The notes under the pieces: model-generated
Seen by the model: only the letters and a program-made list of their open reading frames with translations
The model's database searches: none
What the model was told of the DNA's origin: nothing
DNA from: JBHJGP01 sp050331695
Lineage (GTDB): Bacteria > Pseudomonadota > Alphaproteobacteria > Geminicoccales > Geminicoccaceae
Direction of reading: 5' to 3'
Length of the DNA: 56,243 nucleotides
NCBI GenBank assembly: GCA_050331695.1
Contig: JBHJGP010000018.1
Location: forward strand, 1-56,243
Part shown: positions 15,157 through 24,469 of the stretch, one piece after another
Position numbering within the stretch: the stretch's first letter is position 1
Layout of the letters: every line of letters starts with the position of its first letter
Made by a program: the position numbers and the translations under genes

Positions 15157-15460
15157 CCTGGCGCCATGGGCGGCGATCGCGGTGATCGCCGGGGTCACTT
15201 TCGCGAGCCGGCTGCTGGGCTCGATCCTGATGAGCCGGATCGAGAACTCGGCATTCATCGGCCGCTTTCTCGACGGTCTTTCAGTTTCTGTCATCGCCGC
15301 ACTCATCGCCTCGATCCTGGCCCAGGGCGGCATCCGTGAAGCCGCGGCGACGGCCCTCGCCGCGCTGGTCATGTTCGGCTGGAAGAGCGCCGTCGGCGCC
15401 ATGATTGCCGGCATGATCGTTGCCGCGACCTGGACGTTTGCGCTTACGTCAGGCGCATAA
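15146..15460 (+). CDS. azlD: AzlD family amino-acid exporter small subunit
   Basis: 104-residue, four-helix partner of AzlC. The start ATG at 15146 lies inside the end of azlC and gives the expected short N-terminus before the first helix (A-A-I-A-V-I-A-G-V-T-F-A-S-R). The conserved F-L-D-G-L-S-V-S-V-I-A-A motif is present. Together with AzlC it should export branched-chain amino acids or analogues. It is the last gene of the two-gene unit controlled from 14379-14438. The 116 bp after it hold no clear terminator. Confidence 0.88.
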   Translation: MPSDLAPWAAIAVIAGVTFASRLLGSILMSRIENSAFIGRFLDGLSVSVIAALIASILAQGGIREAAATALAALVMFGWKSAVGAMIAGMIVAATWTFALTSGA

Positions 15461-15576
15461 CACCGCCAGCAAGCCGACCGCGGATAAAAGCAGTGGATCC
15501 GATCCGGCTTGAGGACGCTGCCTTTCGTTTGGCGAGGTCATCGCATCAAAAACCGTCGCTTTGCCTCGAAAAGTTT

Positions 15577-15891
15577 CTAGCCGGCGGCGACCAGAGCATC
15601 GGCGGCGACCGTTTCCCGTCTGACATCGGTGTAGAGCTGGCGGGCTTCCACCGCCGGTCCGCGCCTCGCGCCGACGTCGCGAACCCGAACCACGCGGACG
15701 CCCGCGCCCTGGGTGAAGGTCAAAACGTCACCGGCCTTGAGGCGGTAATCGGGTTTCGGAACAACCATCTGGTTAACTCTGATTTTGCGCGCTTGGACGG
15801 CCCGTTGGGCCAAGGTTCGCGATTTGAAGAAGCGGGCATGCCATAACCATTGATCGAGCCTCTGATTGGTACCCTGCTCCTTCATCGTCAT
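15577..15891 (-). CDS. S4-domain RNA-binding protein (Hsp15-like)
   Basis: 104 residues. The S4 domain begins R-L-D-Q-W-L-W-H-A-R-F-F-K-S-R and runs to about residue 70. Hsp15 (HslR) of E. coli binds stalled large ribosomal subunits carrying nascent chains; that role is inferred from the family. The ATG at 15891 overlaps the stop of the helicase gene (ATGA), so the two are translationally coupled. A longer in-frame reading upstream lies inside the helicase gene and is rejected. Confidence 0.85.
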   Translation of the reverse strand: MTMKEQGTNQRLDQWLWHARFFKSRTLAQRAVQARKIRVNQMVVPKPDYRLKAGDVLTFTQGAGVRVVRVRDVGARRGPAVEARQLYTDVRRETVAADALVAAG

Positions 15892-18404
15892 GCGGTCACC
15901 TTGAGTTGTTTGAGAGCGGCAAAAGCGTGGCCCGGCTCGCTCCTCTGCGGCCGTGCCGAAGGTGGGGAGCGCCGCTTGACGCGACGTCTGGGCGCCCGAC
16001 GGAACCGGATCACCCGGTCGTCGGTCTCCCCGCACAGACGGTAGCCCAAGTCTTGGATAAGATTGTGAACACGGCCGGGCTCGAGCCCGACTAGCCCGAA
16101 AAGATCGCCGTTCGGCGCGAAACTCTTACCGTCCTTGGTTTTCTGGCGTAGCGCCTGGGCGAAACGCTCGGCCACATCGGCCCGGAGCGCGGCGCTGCGG
16201 AATGCGTGAAAGCCGAGCGCGAAGTAATCCTCTTCATTGACCGCGCCATCGGTGACCAGACCGACCCGGTCGACCCGGGGCAGGCCCGTCTTTTTGGTGT
16301 GGATGCGCCACAGTAGCCGGCGAAGACGCAAAGGCTCCTGCTTGAGCAGGCGCGGAATGTAGATCGAATGCACCCCGAAGCGCACACCGATCTCGGCGAG
16401 CAGAGCCCGGTCCTGGTCGGTCAGGCTCCGGCAAAGCGAGGTGGCATCGTTGGCGTCGGTGGTGCCTAGGCGCTCGATCAGGCGAAAGGCGAGACCGCGC
16501 CCCGCACCACGGAGCCGGCCCTGGTCCAGAAGCTGCTGCAGACCGGCGAGCGGCGCCAGCACCCGGTCCCGAAAACTCACCCACCAGGCCGCCAGGCGCC
16601 GGGTCACCTTCTCGCTCGCCCGGGCGGTCGCGTCCTGGTCCAAAAGCGCCCGGACTTTCGGTGCGCCGACGCCGGCACCCCTCTCCAGCCGGCCAACCGC
16701 CTCGTCCCGCCAGAGGATCGCGCCCTCGTCGTCGAGGCTGAGCTCCTCGTCTGAGCAGGCGACGAGCTGCTCGATCCGTTCGCTCAGGGCCCGGCCGGTC
16801 ACCTTGCGCGCAGCCGCGGCTACGGCCCGCCGTTCGGCCTGGGCATTGGTGGTCACCAGTTCGAACTTGAGGCCCCGGATCCGACCGACGATGTGACCGT
16901 CCACTTCGACCTGGTCGTCATCGCCGACCCGGGCCACGATCTGGTCCTCGGAGCGCAGTCGCTTGAGCAGGGCAGACGTCCGACGATCGACGAAACGTTG
17001 GGTCAAGCGGTCGTGCAGAGCATCGCTGAGCCGGTCTTCCACCGCCCTCGTCCGCGCCTGCCAATGCAACTGATCGTCGAGCCATTCGCCGCGATGCGAG
17101 ATGTAGGTCCAGGTGCGAACATAGGCGATGCGGTTGACCAGGGTGTCGATGTCACCGTCGGTCCGATCGAGCCGGTCGACCATGCGGGCGACCCAATCGG
17201 TGGCGAGCACGCCGTTGCCGGTGGTCAGATGGTCGAACATGGTGACCAGGAGCTGGACATGCGCGTCAGTCAGGGTCTTGCGGTAATCCGGGATCTGGCA
17301 GACCTGCCACAGAAGGTGCACCAGATCCGGCGAGGTCACCCGCTTGGCGATCCGCTCGCGGCGCGACAACAGAACCAGGCTCCGGTGGTCAAGGGCATCC
17401 TTGGTTCGGATCAGGGCCGGATCGGGCGCCGGCATCTCCAGCGATTTCAATAGGTTCGTGGTGCTGGAGAAATCCAGCCGGCTGTTACGCCAGCGAAGAT
17501 GGTTGAGATCCGGGAACTGATGGTTTTCGACCGCCTGAACGGCGTCGTCCGGCAGACCACCCGCCTCATGAGTGGTACCGAAGGTTCCGTCTCGGATGTG
17601 ACGTCCGGCACGCCCGGCGATCTGACCGATTTCGGAGAAGGTGAGCCGCCGGCGCCGGCGGCCGTCGAACTTGGAAAGACCGGCGAAGGCGACATGCTCG
17701 ACGTCCATGTTGAGGCCCATGCCGACCGCGTCTGTAGCCACCAGATAGTCGACCTCGCCATTTTGGTAGAGCTCGACCTGGGCATTGCGGGTCCGGGGAC
17801 TCAAGGCGCCCAGGACGATGGCCGCACCGCCCCTTTGCCGGCGCATATATTCGCCGAGCGCGTACACATCCTGGGCCGAGAAAGCGACGATCGCGCTGCG
17901 GCGGGGCAGCCGCTGCAACCGGCATTCGCCCGCGTAGGACAGCGTCGACATCCGCGGCCGGTTCATGAACGAGACCTTCGGCACCAGCTTTCTGATCAGG
18001 CGGCGGGCGGTCTCGGATCCCAAGAAGAGCGTTTCTTCGTAGCCACGGGCATGGAGAAGGCGGTCGGTGAAGATGTGGCCCCGCTCCTCGTCCGCCGCGA
18101 GCTGGACCTCATCGATGGCGAGAAACGCAACCTGACGGTCGAGCGGCATGGCTTCGACGGTGGCCACCACGTAGGGCGCGCTCGCCGGCCCGATCTTCTC
18201 CTCGCCGGTGACCAAAAGAACGCTTTCGCAACCGCGCGCGGCGACGATGCGGTCGTAGATCTCGCGGGCGAGGAGGCGAAGGGGGAAGCCGATCATGCCG
18301 GAGCGGTGCGCTAGCATCCGCTCGACGGCGAAGTGAGTCTTGCCTGTATTGGTCGGCCCCAACACAGCTAGAAGACGCGTTTCGCACACCGAACCCACAT
18401 CCAT
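15888..18404 (-). CDS. SUV3-like superfamily 2 RNA helicase
   Basis: 838 residues. Walker A G-P-T-N-T-G-K-T (16-23), D-E-V-Q (98-101) and Q-I-A-G-R-A-G-R (261-268, motif VI) are all intact. The G-F-P-L-R-L-L-A-R-E-I segment corresponds to the SUV3 signature. SUV3 is the mitochondrial degradosome helicase, and alphaproteobacteria carry its relatives. The C-terminal half (about 400-838) is alpha-helical and basic, ending in an arginine-rich tail that may bind RNA. The ATG at 18404 is preferred to a TTG at 18425. Coupling to the Hsp15-like gene suggests joint work on RNA or ribosomes (inference). Confidence 0.88.
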   Translation of the reverse strand: MDVGSVCETRLLAVLGPTNTGKTHFAVERMLAHRSGMIGFPLRLLAREIYDRIVAARGCESVLLVTGEEKIGPASAPYVVATVEAMPLDRQVAFLAIDEVQLAADEERGHIFTDRLLHARGYEETLFLGSETARRLIRKLVPKVSFMNRPRMSTLSYAGECRLQRLPRRSAIVAFSAQDVYALGEYMRRQRGGAAIVLGALSPRTRNAQVELYQNGEVDYLVATDAVGMGLNMDVEHVAFAGLSKFDGRRRRRLTFSEIGQIAGRAGRHIRDGTFGTTHEAGGLPDDAVQAVENHQFPDLNHLRWRNSRLDFSSTTNLLKSLEMPAPDPALIRTKDALDHRSLVLLSRRERIAKRVTSPDLVHLLWQVCQIPDYRKTLTDAHVQLLVTMFDHLTTGNGVLATDWVARMVDRLDRTDGDIDTLVNRIAYVRTWTYISHRGEWLDDQLHWQARTRAVEDRLSDALHDRLTQRFVDRRTSALLKRLRSEDQIVARVGDDDQVEVDGHIVGRIRGLKFELVTTNAQAERRAVAAAARKVTGRALSERIEQLVACSDEELSLDDEGAILWRDEAVGRLERGAGVGAPKVRALLDQDATARASEKVTRRLAAWWVSFRDRVLAPLAGLQQLLDQGRLRGAGRGLAFRLIERLGTTDANDATSLCRSLTDQDRALLAEIGVRFGVHSIYIPRLLKQEPLRLRRLLWRIHTKKTGLPRVDRVGLVTDGAVNEEDYFALGFHAFRSAALRADVAERFAQALRQKTKDGKSFAPNGDLFGLVGLEPGRVHNLIQDLGYRLCGETDDRVIRFRRAPRRRVKRRSPPSARPQRSEPGHAFAALKQLKVTA

Positions 18405-18740
18405 AGCGTGACCATTGTCGATCAAAATTGTTAAAGCAAGGGTAAGTGACCAGCGTTTTTGGAAAATTTTGTTCTGTCATACTGTGGTCACTTCTGTGGA
18501 TTGAACTGGGAAATCCGGAAGATAAGTTGTGGATCATTCCGGCGATACGGAACACCGCTCCAGGCGTCGAGCCGCTGACCCCTCCAGCAGGCGAGCATCC
18601 CCGCCCAGCGTCGCTCGAAACGCGAGCAGCTCATCAAGCTGGTAGTTTCCCGATCGGTTTTTGCCCCTTGCAGAGTGAACCGGCTCGCGGCATGCACTGC
18701 TTCCAATCGAAGAAAAAACGTCACCTGAGGGCTGCCTGCG
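18405..18740. other. 336-bp divergent intergenic region (helicase / spermidine-synthase-like gene)
   Basis: No gene is supported here. It holds a nine-base inverted repeat (18444-18493, listed separately), an AT-rich core around 18455-18475 and a minor hairpin (GCTCG 18613-18617 with CGAGC 18623-18627). It should contain promoters for both flanking genes, but none matches a consensus well enough to place. Confidence 0.4.
18444..18493. promoter_or_regulatory. widely spaced inverted repeat AAGTGACCA ... TGGTCACTT
   Basis: AAGTGACCA at 18444-18452 is exactly inverted at 18485-18493, with 32 bp between. The half-site centres are 41 bp apart, about four helical turns, on the same DNA face. It lies 40 bp upstream of the helicase start. 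It may be a looping operator or a long stem in a leader RNA. Confidence 0.45.
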
Positions 18741-21251
18741 ATGTCGTCTTCCGCCACGCTCAATGTCGGCGTGTTTCTAGTCGCGTTCACCACCCTGCTC
18801 GTCGAGCTGATCCTGATCCGCGTTTTCGACGTCATCTTGTTCCCGAACATCGCTTACATGGTGATCACTTGCGCGCTCTTTGCCTTCGGTATGTCCGGCG
18901 TGCTTCTGGCCTTTCATCGGCACCGCGACCCCGAGCGGACCAAACACCGGCTGATCTGGCTTTGCCTCGCCTACGCCCTGGCGATCCTGGCGATTACGCC
19001 GCTTCTGAACGCCAATCCGTTTCAGGCGGAACTGGTGCCAGAAGAGCCGTTCGCGCAGTTCAGCTTCTTCGTTGTCATGTATCTGACGATCGCGGTGCCG
19101 TTTTTTCTCGGCGGCTTGATCCTGGCCCTGATTTTTTCGACCTATCCCGGGCGGATCCGAACCCTTTACTTCTATGACCTGGTCGGCGCGGCCCTCGGCG
19201 CGGTTTGCGTGATCCCGTTCATTCCCTTTTTCGGTGCGCCGGGTTTGCTCATTCTGTCCGGCGCGCTGGCGGTACTGGCGGCCGCCGTGTTCTCCGGACG
19301 CGGTCTGGCGATAAATGCTGCAGCCGGTGGCACGGTGGCCGCTTTGATCCTGGTCTCGCTACCGCCGCCGGGCAGCCTCGATTTCCGGGTCCATGTGAAC
19401 AAACGCGATGTTCTGGCGGCCCAGGAATTGGGCAAAATAGAGTTCTCCCGCTGGGATCCGGTGTCGAAAATCGACGTCACGGCGATCCCGGAGATGCAAT
19501 ATCTGCTGATTGACGGCAAGCACGTCGCCTATGACGGCGGCAGCCAGTCGACCTATCTGATTCCGTTCGACGGCGAGTTTACAGATCTCCGCGCGACGCT
19601 CGATGCCGACAAGCGCGATCACGCCCGGCATATGTGGGGCCGCCTGGTGGCGGTCTCCCACGCCTTCAAAGCGGCGAACGACGGCGAGGATCGAGAACGT
19701 CAAGTCCTGGTCATCGGTGCAGGCGGCGGCCAGGAGACCAAAGCCGCTCTCGTCTACGGCGCCGCCCATGTGGACGCGGTCGAGATGGTCGGCACCGTCG
19801 TCGACATCACAGGAGGCCACTACAGCGACTATATCGGCGACGTTTTCGGCGACGCCCGTGTCGATCACGTTCACGGGGAGGGGCGCGCTTTTCTCCGCGC
19901 CCACGATAAGCGTTACGACATCATTCAGATCTTTTCGAACCACACATCGTCGAGCATGGCTGCCGGATCCGGCGCGGTCTCCGCGACCTTCTTGCAGACC
20001 GTCGAGGCCTATGAGGAGTATTTTTCAAGCCTCGCCGATAACGGCATCCTCCACGTCAACCATCACGTTTTTCCGCGCATGGTGACGACGGCGGCCGCCG
20101 CCTGGGCAAAGCTGGGCCGAGGCAGCTTCGAACGTCACGTCCTGATCTATCAGCGGTGCTGTCACGCCGACAACATCCCGACCATGCTCGTCAAAATGTC
20201 GCCCTGGACAGCCGAGGAGATCCGCTGGATCGACGGCTTCATGCTGCCCGCGGGCCACAATCAGTACGACACCCATATGGCGGTCCAGAGTCCCCTCCCC
20301 GAGGCACCGCGCTTTCTGGACCCGGGCTTTTTCGAAGCGCCACTGGCGCCGGCGCTGCAAGATCTGACGCCCTTCAACGTGGCACCGGCCACGGACGATC
20401 AGCCCTTCTTCAACTTCGTGCGCACCGAATTCGATCTTCTTGAGCCAGCACCGGAACGCTTTCTCGACCCGGGGACCCGCCATCTCCTCAACGAGCAGAT
20501 GAAGCATCTGAAAGTGCTGCCTATGGATGTCGTCCACCTGGTGGTCACGGGCGTCGCGGCAATCATTCTGGGCGTGGGATTCGTTCTCCTTCCGCTTTTG
20601 TTCTCTAGGGCCGGGCGCACCCCCTGGGCCGGCAAGGGCGCGGCGATCGGCTATCACGCCTGTCTCGGCGCCGGCTTCATCATCGTCGAAATCGTTTTGA
20701 TCCACATCTTCATGCGGCTGGTGGGCTTTCCGCTTTACGCCTACTCCACCGTGATCTGCACGATGCTGCTGGCCGCCGGGCTCGGCAGCCTCAGCGCCGA
20801 GAGCTGGGGCATCGATCCCAGGAACCGGTGGACCCTGCCATTCGTCGGCATTTTTATCGTTGCGTTGACCTTGTGGTTCGTTCAGCCGCCTCTGACCGAG
20901 GCCCTGCTCGCGGAGCCGATGCCCGTGCGGATCGCCGCGACCGCGCTCATGTGTTTCCCTTTGGGCTTCTTCATGGGCATGCCCCTACCGCTTGGCATTC
21001 TCGCGCTGGCGAATAAGCCGACCGGTGCCGTCGCCTGGGCGTGGGGCATGAATGGGCTGTTCACTGTGGTCGGCGGTCTTCTGGCGATGGTCCTGGCGCT
21101 TTGGTTTGGGTTCAAGCTGGCGCTGGTCGCTGGCTATGCCTTCTACCTGCTCGCTTTTATCCTTTACGCCCAACTCAGGCGCCACGCGGAGCAAAAACGG
21201 CCCGCCCCTTCTTCCGGCGATGCCATCGCCTACTCAGCCGGAGCCGGTTGA
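18741..21251 (+). CDS. membrane-embedded spermidine-synthase-like protein
   Basis: 836 residues with three parts. Residues 1-210 form about seven membrane helices. Residues about 240-560 form a Rossmann domain of the aminopropyltransferase/methyltransferase type, with G-A-G-G-G-Q-E at 326-332 and the acidic E348 (V-D-A-V-E-M) where the adenosyl ribose would bind. Residues about 590-815 form further membrane helices. Membrane-fused SpeE-like proteins are widespread but their substrates are mostly unknown. The normal catalytic D-x-x-D-P motif of spermidine synthase is not seen (Q-I-F-S-N-H instead), so true spermidine synthesis is unlikely. The 3-prime end overlaps the convergent RND gene by 22 bases. 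Confidence 0.75.
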   Translation: MSSSATLNVGVFLVAFTTLLVELILIRVFDVILFPNIAYMVITCALFAFGMSGVLLAFHRHRDPERTKHRLIWLCLAYALAILAITPLLNANPFQAELVPEEPFAQFSFFVVMYLTIAVPFFLGGLILALIFSTYPGRIRTLYFYDLVGAALGAVCVIPFIPFFGAPGLLILSGALAVLAAAVFSGRGLAINAAAGGTVAALILVSLPPPGSLDFRVHVNKRDVLAAQELGKIEFSRWDPVSKIDVTAIPEMQYLLIDGKHVAYDGGSQSTYLIPFDGEFTDLRATLDADKRDHARHMWGRLVAVSHAFKAANDGEDRERQVLVIGAGGGQETKAALVYGAAHVDAVEMVGTVVDITGGHYSDYIGDVFGDARVDHVHGEGRAFLRAHDKRYDIIQIFSNHTSSSMAAGSGAVSATFLQTVEAYEEYFSSLADNGILHVNHHVFPRMVTTAAAAWAKLGRGSFERHVLIYQRCCHADNIPTMLVKMSPWTAEEIRWIDGFMLPAGHNQYDTHMAVQSPLPEAPRFLDPGFFEAPLAPALQDLTPFNVAPATDDQPFFNFVRTEFDLLEPAPERFLDPGTRHLLNEQMKHLKVLPMDVVHLVVTGVAAIILGVGFVLLPLLFSRAGRTPWAGKGAAIGYHACLGAGFIIVEIVLIHIFMRLVGFPLYAYSTVICTMLLAAGLGSLSAESWGIDPRNRWTLPFVGIFIVALTLWFVQPPLTEALLAEPMPVRIAATALMCFPLGFFMGMPLPLGILALANKPTGAVAWAWGMNGLFTVVGGLLAMVLALWFGFKLALVAGYAFYLLAFILYAQLRRHAEQKRPAPSSGDAIAYSAGAG

Positions 21252-24200
21252 GCACCACCGGCGAGGCGGTCTTTCTCGCGGTCCCGAGCAGCGCTCTCGG
21301 TCAGGAAACAGGCGAGCAGCGGCGGAATGAGAAGAAGCGTCAGAAGCGCCGAGAATGCGAGCCCGCCCACGACCACCGATCCCAGGCCGCGGTAGAGCTC
21401 GGAACCGGCGCCGGGAAACACGACCAGCGGCAACATACCGACCACGCTCGTCAGCGTGCTCATGAAGATCGGGCGAAGACGATTGCGCGTCGCCTCCAAA
21501 ATGGCGTCAGCGACCGCCATGCCTTCCTCGCGCAGGTGATAAAGCGTCTGGTGCACCAACAATATGGCATTGTTGACGACGATGCCGATCAGAATGACGA
21601 AGCCGAGCAGCGTCAGCATGTCGAGCTGAACCGCCGGGTCCTGGCTCATGGTGATCCGCAAGCCCAACACACCCCCGGCGGCGGCAAGCGGTACGGAGAT
21701 CAGGATGATCAGCGGATAGAGGAAGCTCTCGAACAAGACCGCCATCACCAGATACACGATCACCAGAGCCAACAGCAAATCGACCTTCATCGCCTCGAAG
21801 GTCCGGACCAGTTCATCGGCCGTGCCGGACAAACGGAGGGTGACGCCGGGCGGCAGTCCCTGGTCCTGGAGCGGTTTCATGACCTGCTCCTGGAGAATTT
21901 CGAGAGCGCTTTCAAGCGGAAGGTCCGCCGACGGGCTGACCTGAAGGGTAACGGTTCGCTCGCGCTCCTTGTGGCGGATCTCCGTCGGCCCGGCGGTCAC
22001 GTCGACCCGGGCCAGAGAAGCGGCGGGCAGGATCTGGCCCTCACTCGTCACGACCGGCAATTCGGCGATGCTCTGGGTTCGCCGCTCAAGCTCGGTCGGT
22101 CCCTTGAGCGTGAGATCGATGCGATCCCCGCCCACCGTGATCTCGGTGACCCGCATGCCGTCGTTGAAAACGTCGACGGTGGTGCCGAAGTTACGCGCCG
22201 ACACGCCGCTGTCCGCCAGCCGGATACGATCCGGCTCGAGACGGACCTCAGGCGCGCCCAACTCCAAACCGGGAAGGGGGCGAAGTTGGTGGCCTTCCTC
22301 ACGCGGCATGAGCTCGCTGATCATGCCGGTCGCCTGAAGAGCCACGCCTAATATGGGCTCAAGCTCCGGTCCCGATATGTCGAAATCGATCGACCGACCA
22401 CTGCCGAAACCGCGGCCAAACAGGGACGGCTGGCGGATGAAGCCAAAGGTACCGGGCTCCTGGAAAATCGGTCCGCTCATGGGACCGATCAATTCCGCCA
22501 CCCGCGACGGATCGGCGGCGCTGGCACCGAGAAACGTGTTGCCGCGGAAGGCCACGAAGAAAAAGATCTCGAACAGCGCCGGGCTTCCGTCCGCCTCCTG
22601 TCCGTCGGGCTCGGCCGCGCCATCGGGTTCACCACCGCCGGTCCCCTGGTTGCTGGCCCACAGGCCGCGTGTGGCGCTTTCCACGCCGGAGGCGATCTCG
22701 GCCATGGTCTCCAGATTGTATCCGGGCGGCGGGGCGATGATGCCGAACACCAGGTTTCGATTGCCGGTCGGCAGATACTCCAGCTTCGGCAGGCTCTGGA
22801 CCGCCACGATGGCGCATAATGTCGCCGTTCCCGCGGCGACGGAGAAAGCGGCCAACCGGTTGGTGACGATCCGCCGCGCGAAGCCCATGATCACGCCCTG
22901 AACGGCGGATGCGAAATCGTCGATCAACGGCAGCCGCCGGTTGGTCATGCTGGTGGCTCGGGGTGAGCCCAGAAGCCGCTTCGACATAGCCGGTATCAAA
23001 GTGACGGCCACCAGAAGTGACAGTAGCACCGCGACCGAGATGGCCACGGCGATGTCGCGGAACAGTTGGCCCACCTCCAGTTCCATGACCAAGATCGGAA
23101 TGAAGACCATGACCGTGGTCAAGGCCGACACCAGAACGGCGGCCCACACTTGAGCCGCCCCTTTGTAGGACGCTTCGGACGCGCTAAGGCCCTGTTGGCG
23201 CAGCCGGTAGATGTTCTCCAGCACGACGATCGCCGCATCGACGACCATGCCGACCGCAAAGGCGAGGCCGGCAAGCGAGATGACGTTGATCGAACGACCC
23301 ATCGCCGCCATGGCGACGAAGCTGGCGATCACGGATACAGGAATGGCGACGGAGACGATGAGCGTCGCGCCGAACGATCTGAGGAATAACAGGAGCAAGA
23401 TGGCGGCGAGCGCCCCGCCCACGAGAATGTTCTGTTGGACCAGATCGATCGCGCTGTTGATGTAAACGGTCTCATCGTAGACCTGGCGGATCCGGAGGTC
23501 TTCGCCAGGAACCGGCCCGGCCTGCAGCTCTGCAACCGCGAGCCGCAGGCCCTCCATGGTCTCGATGACGTTGGCACCGATCTCGCGGATCGCCCGGCCG
23601 GCCAGGGCCCGCTCGCCCAGATAACGGATGTAGGAGGTCGCTTCCTTATGGGAAAAAGCGATGTCGGCAACATCGCCGACCGTCACCCGTGCGAGCCGGC
23701 CGGAGATAGGATCCTCCATTGAGCGCAAGACCACGGCGGACACGTCTTCCGGCGTGGTCAATTCGCCCTCGGTCCGGACGACGTAGCGTCGCTTACCCTC
23801 GTCGATATCGCCGGCGCTCATGGAGATGCTGGCCTGGCGCAGGGCGTCAACGACATCCGGCACGGTCAGGCCGAAGCGGGCCAGCCGATCAGGCTGAACG
23901 ACCACCTGAAGCTCGCGCTCAGAACCACCGAAAATGTCGACGCGGGCGACGCCCGGAACGCGCTCCAGACGCTCCTTGATGACATCCTCGCCAAAGTCAC
24001 CGTAAGTGTGAATGGGCCGGTCATTGCCGGGGAGGCGAGTGATGATGAACCAGGCAATCGCATTGTCTTCGGAGCCTGCGGTGGACAGGCTCGGTTCGTC
24101 CGCCTCTTCCGGATAACCGTCCACCCGGTCGAGCCGGTTCGCGACCAACAAAAGGGCGCGATCCATGTTCTGGCTGACCGAGAATTCGAGCGTGACCTCG

Positions 24201-24466
24201 CCCTGGCCGGTTTGGGACTCGCTGGTGATACTCTCAACGCCTTCCAGACCGCGAAGCGCGTCTTCCTGGCGGTTGACGATCTCCCGCTCGACCTCCGCCG
24301 GCGCGGCACCAGGCCAATTGGTCTCTATGGTGATGACCGGCCTGTTAACGTCCGGGGTCAGTTGGATCGGGATGGTCTGGAGAGCGACCCAGCCGAACAT
24401 CACCGCCATCAAGACGGCGCTGATAACGGCGATCGGACGTTCGATTGCGAGGCGGATCACATTCAC
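21230..24466 (-). CDS. RND efflux transporter permease (HAE1/AcrB superfamily)
   Basis: 1078-residue inner-membrane proton-driven pump. It has the usual twofold layout: helix 1 near 10-30, a large periplasmic loop, helices 2-6, then a repeat. The proton-relay aspartate is D410 in G-M-V-V-D-A-A-I-V-V-L-E-N. The sequence is closer to divergent MMPL/HAE1-type pumps of alphaproteobacteria than to AcrB itself. A glycine- and acid-rich insert near 610-630 is unusual. The adaptor gene lies three bases upstream, so they form an operon. No outer-membrane channel or local regulator gene is present. Confidence 0.93.
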   Translation of the reverse strand: MNVIRLAIERPIAVISAVLMAVMFGWVALQTIPIQLTPDVNRPVITIETNWPGAAPAEVEREIVNRQEDALRGLEGVESITSESQTGQGEVTLEFSVSQNMDRALLLVANRLDRVDGYPEEADEPSLSTAGSEDNAIAWFIITRLPGNDRPIHTYGDFGEDVIKERLERVPGVARVDIFGGSERELQVVVQPDRLARFGLTVPDVVDALRQASISMSAGDIDEGKRRYVVRTEGELTTPEDVSAVVLRSMEDPISGRLARVTVGDVADIAFSHKEATSYIRYLGERALAGRAIREIGANVIETMEGLRLAVAELQAGPVPGEDLRIRQVYDETVYINSAIDLVQQNILVGGALAAILLLLFLRSFGATLIVSVAIPVSVIASFVAMAAMGRSINVISLAGLAFAVGMVVDAAIVVLENIYRLRQQGLSASEASYKGAAQVWAAVLVSALTTVMVFIPILVMELEVGQLFRDIAVAISVAVLLSLLVAVTLIPAMSKRLLGSPRATSMTNRRLPLIDDFASAVQGVIMGFARRIVTNRLAAFSVAAGTATLCAIVAVQSLPKLEYLPTGNRNLVFGIIAPPPGYNLETMAEIASGVESATRGLWASNQGTGGGEPDGAAEPDGQEADGSPALFEIFFFVAFRGNTFLGASAADPSRVAELIGPMSGPIFQEPGTFGFIRQPSLFGRGFGSGRSIDFDISGPELEPILGVALQATGMISELMPREEGHQLRPLPGLELGAPEVRLEPDRIRLADSGVSARNFGTTVDVFNDGMRVTEITVGGDRIDLTLKGPTELERRTQSIAELPVVTSEGQILPAASLARVDVTAGPTEIRHKERERTVTLQVSPSADLPLESALEILQEQVMKPLQDQGLPPGVTLRLSGTADELVRTFEAMKVDLLLALVIVYLVMAVLFESFLYPLIILISVPLAAAGGVLGLRITMSQDPAVQLDMLTLLGFVILIGIVVNNAILLVHQTLYHLREEGMAVADAILEATRNRLRPIFMSTLTSVVGMLPLVVFPGAGSELYRGLGSVVVGGLAFSALLTLLLIPPLLACFLTESAARDREKDRLAGGAQPAPAE

Positions 24467-24469
24467 GGG

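Noticed and set aside
21041..22351. 436-codon open frame on the plus strand
   Set aside because: It overlaps the end of the SpeE-like gene and the RND pump gene. The translation is glutamine/histidine/arginine-rich with no domain, as expected for a shadow frame.
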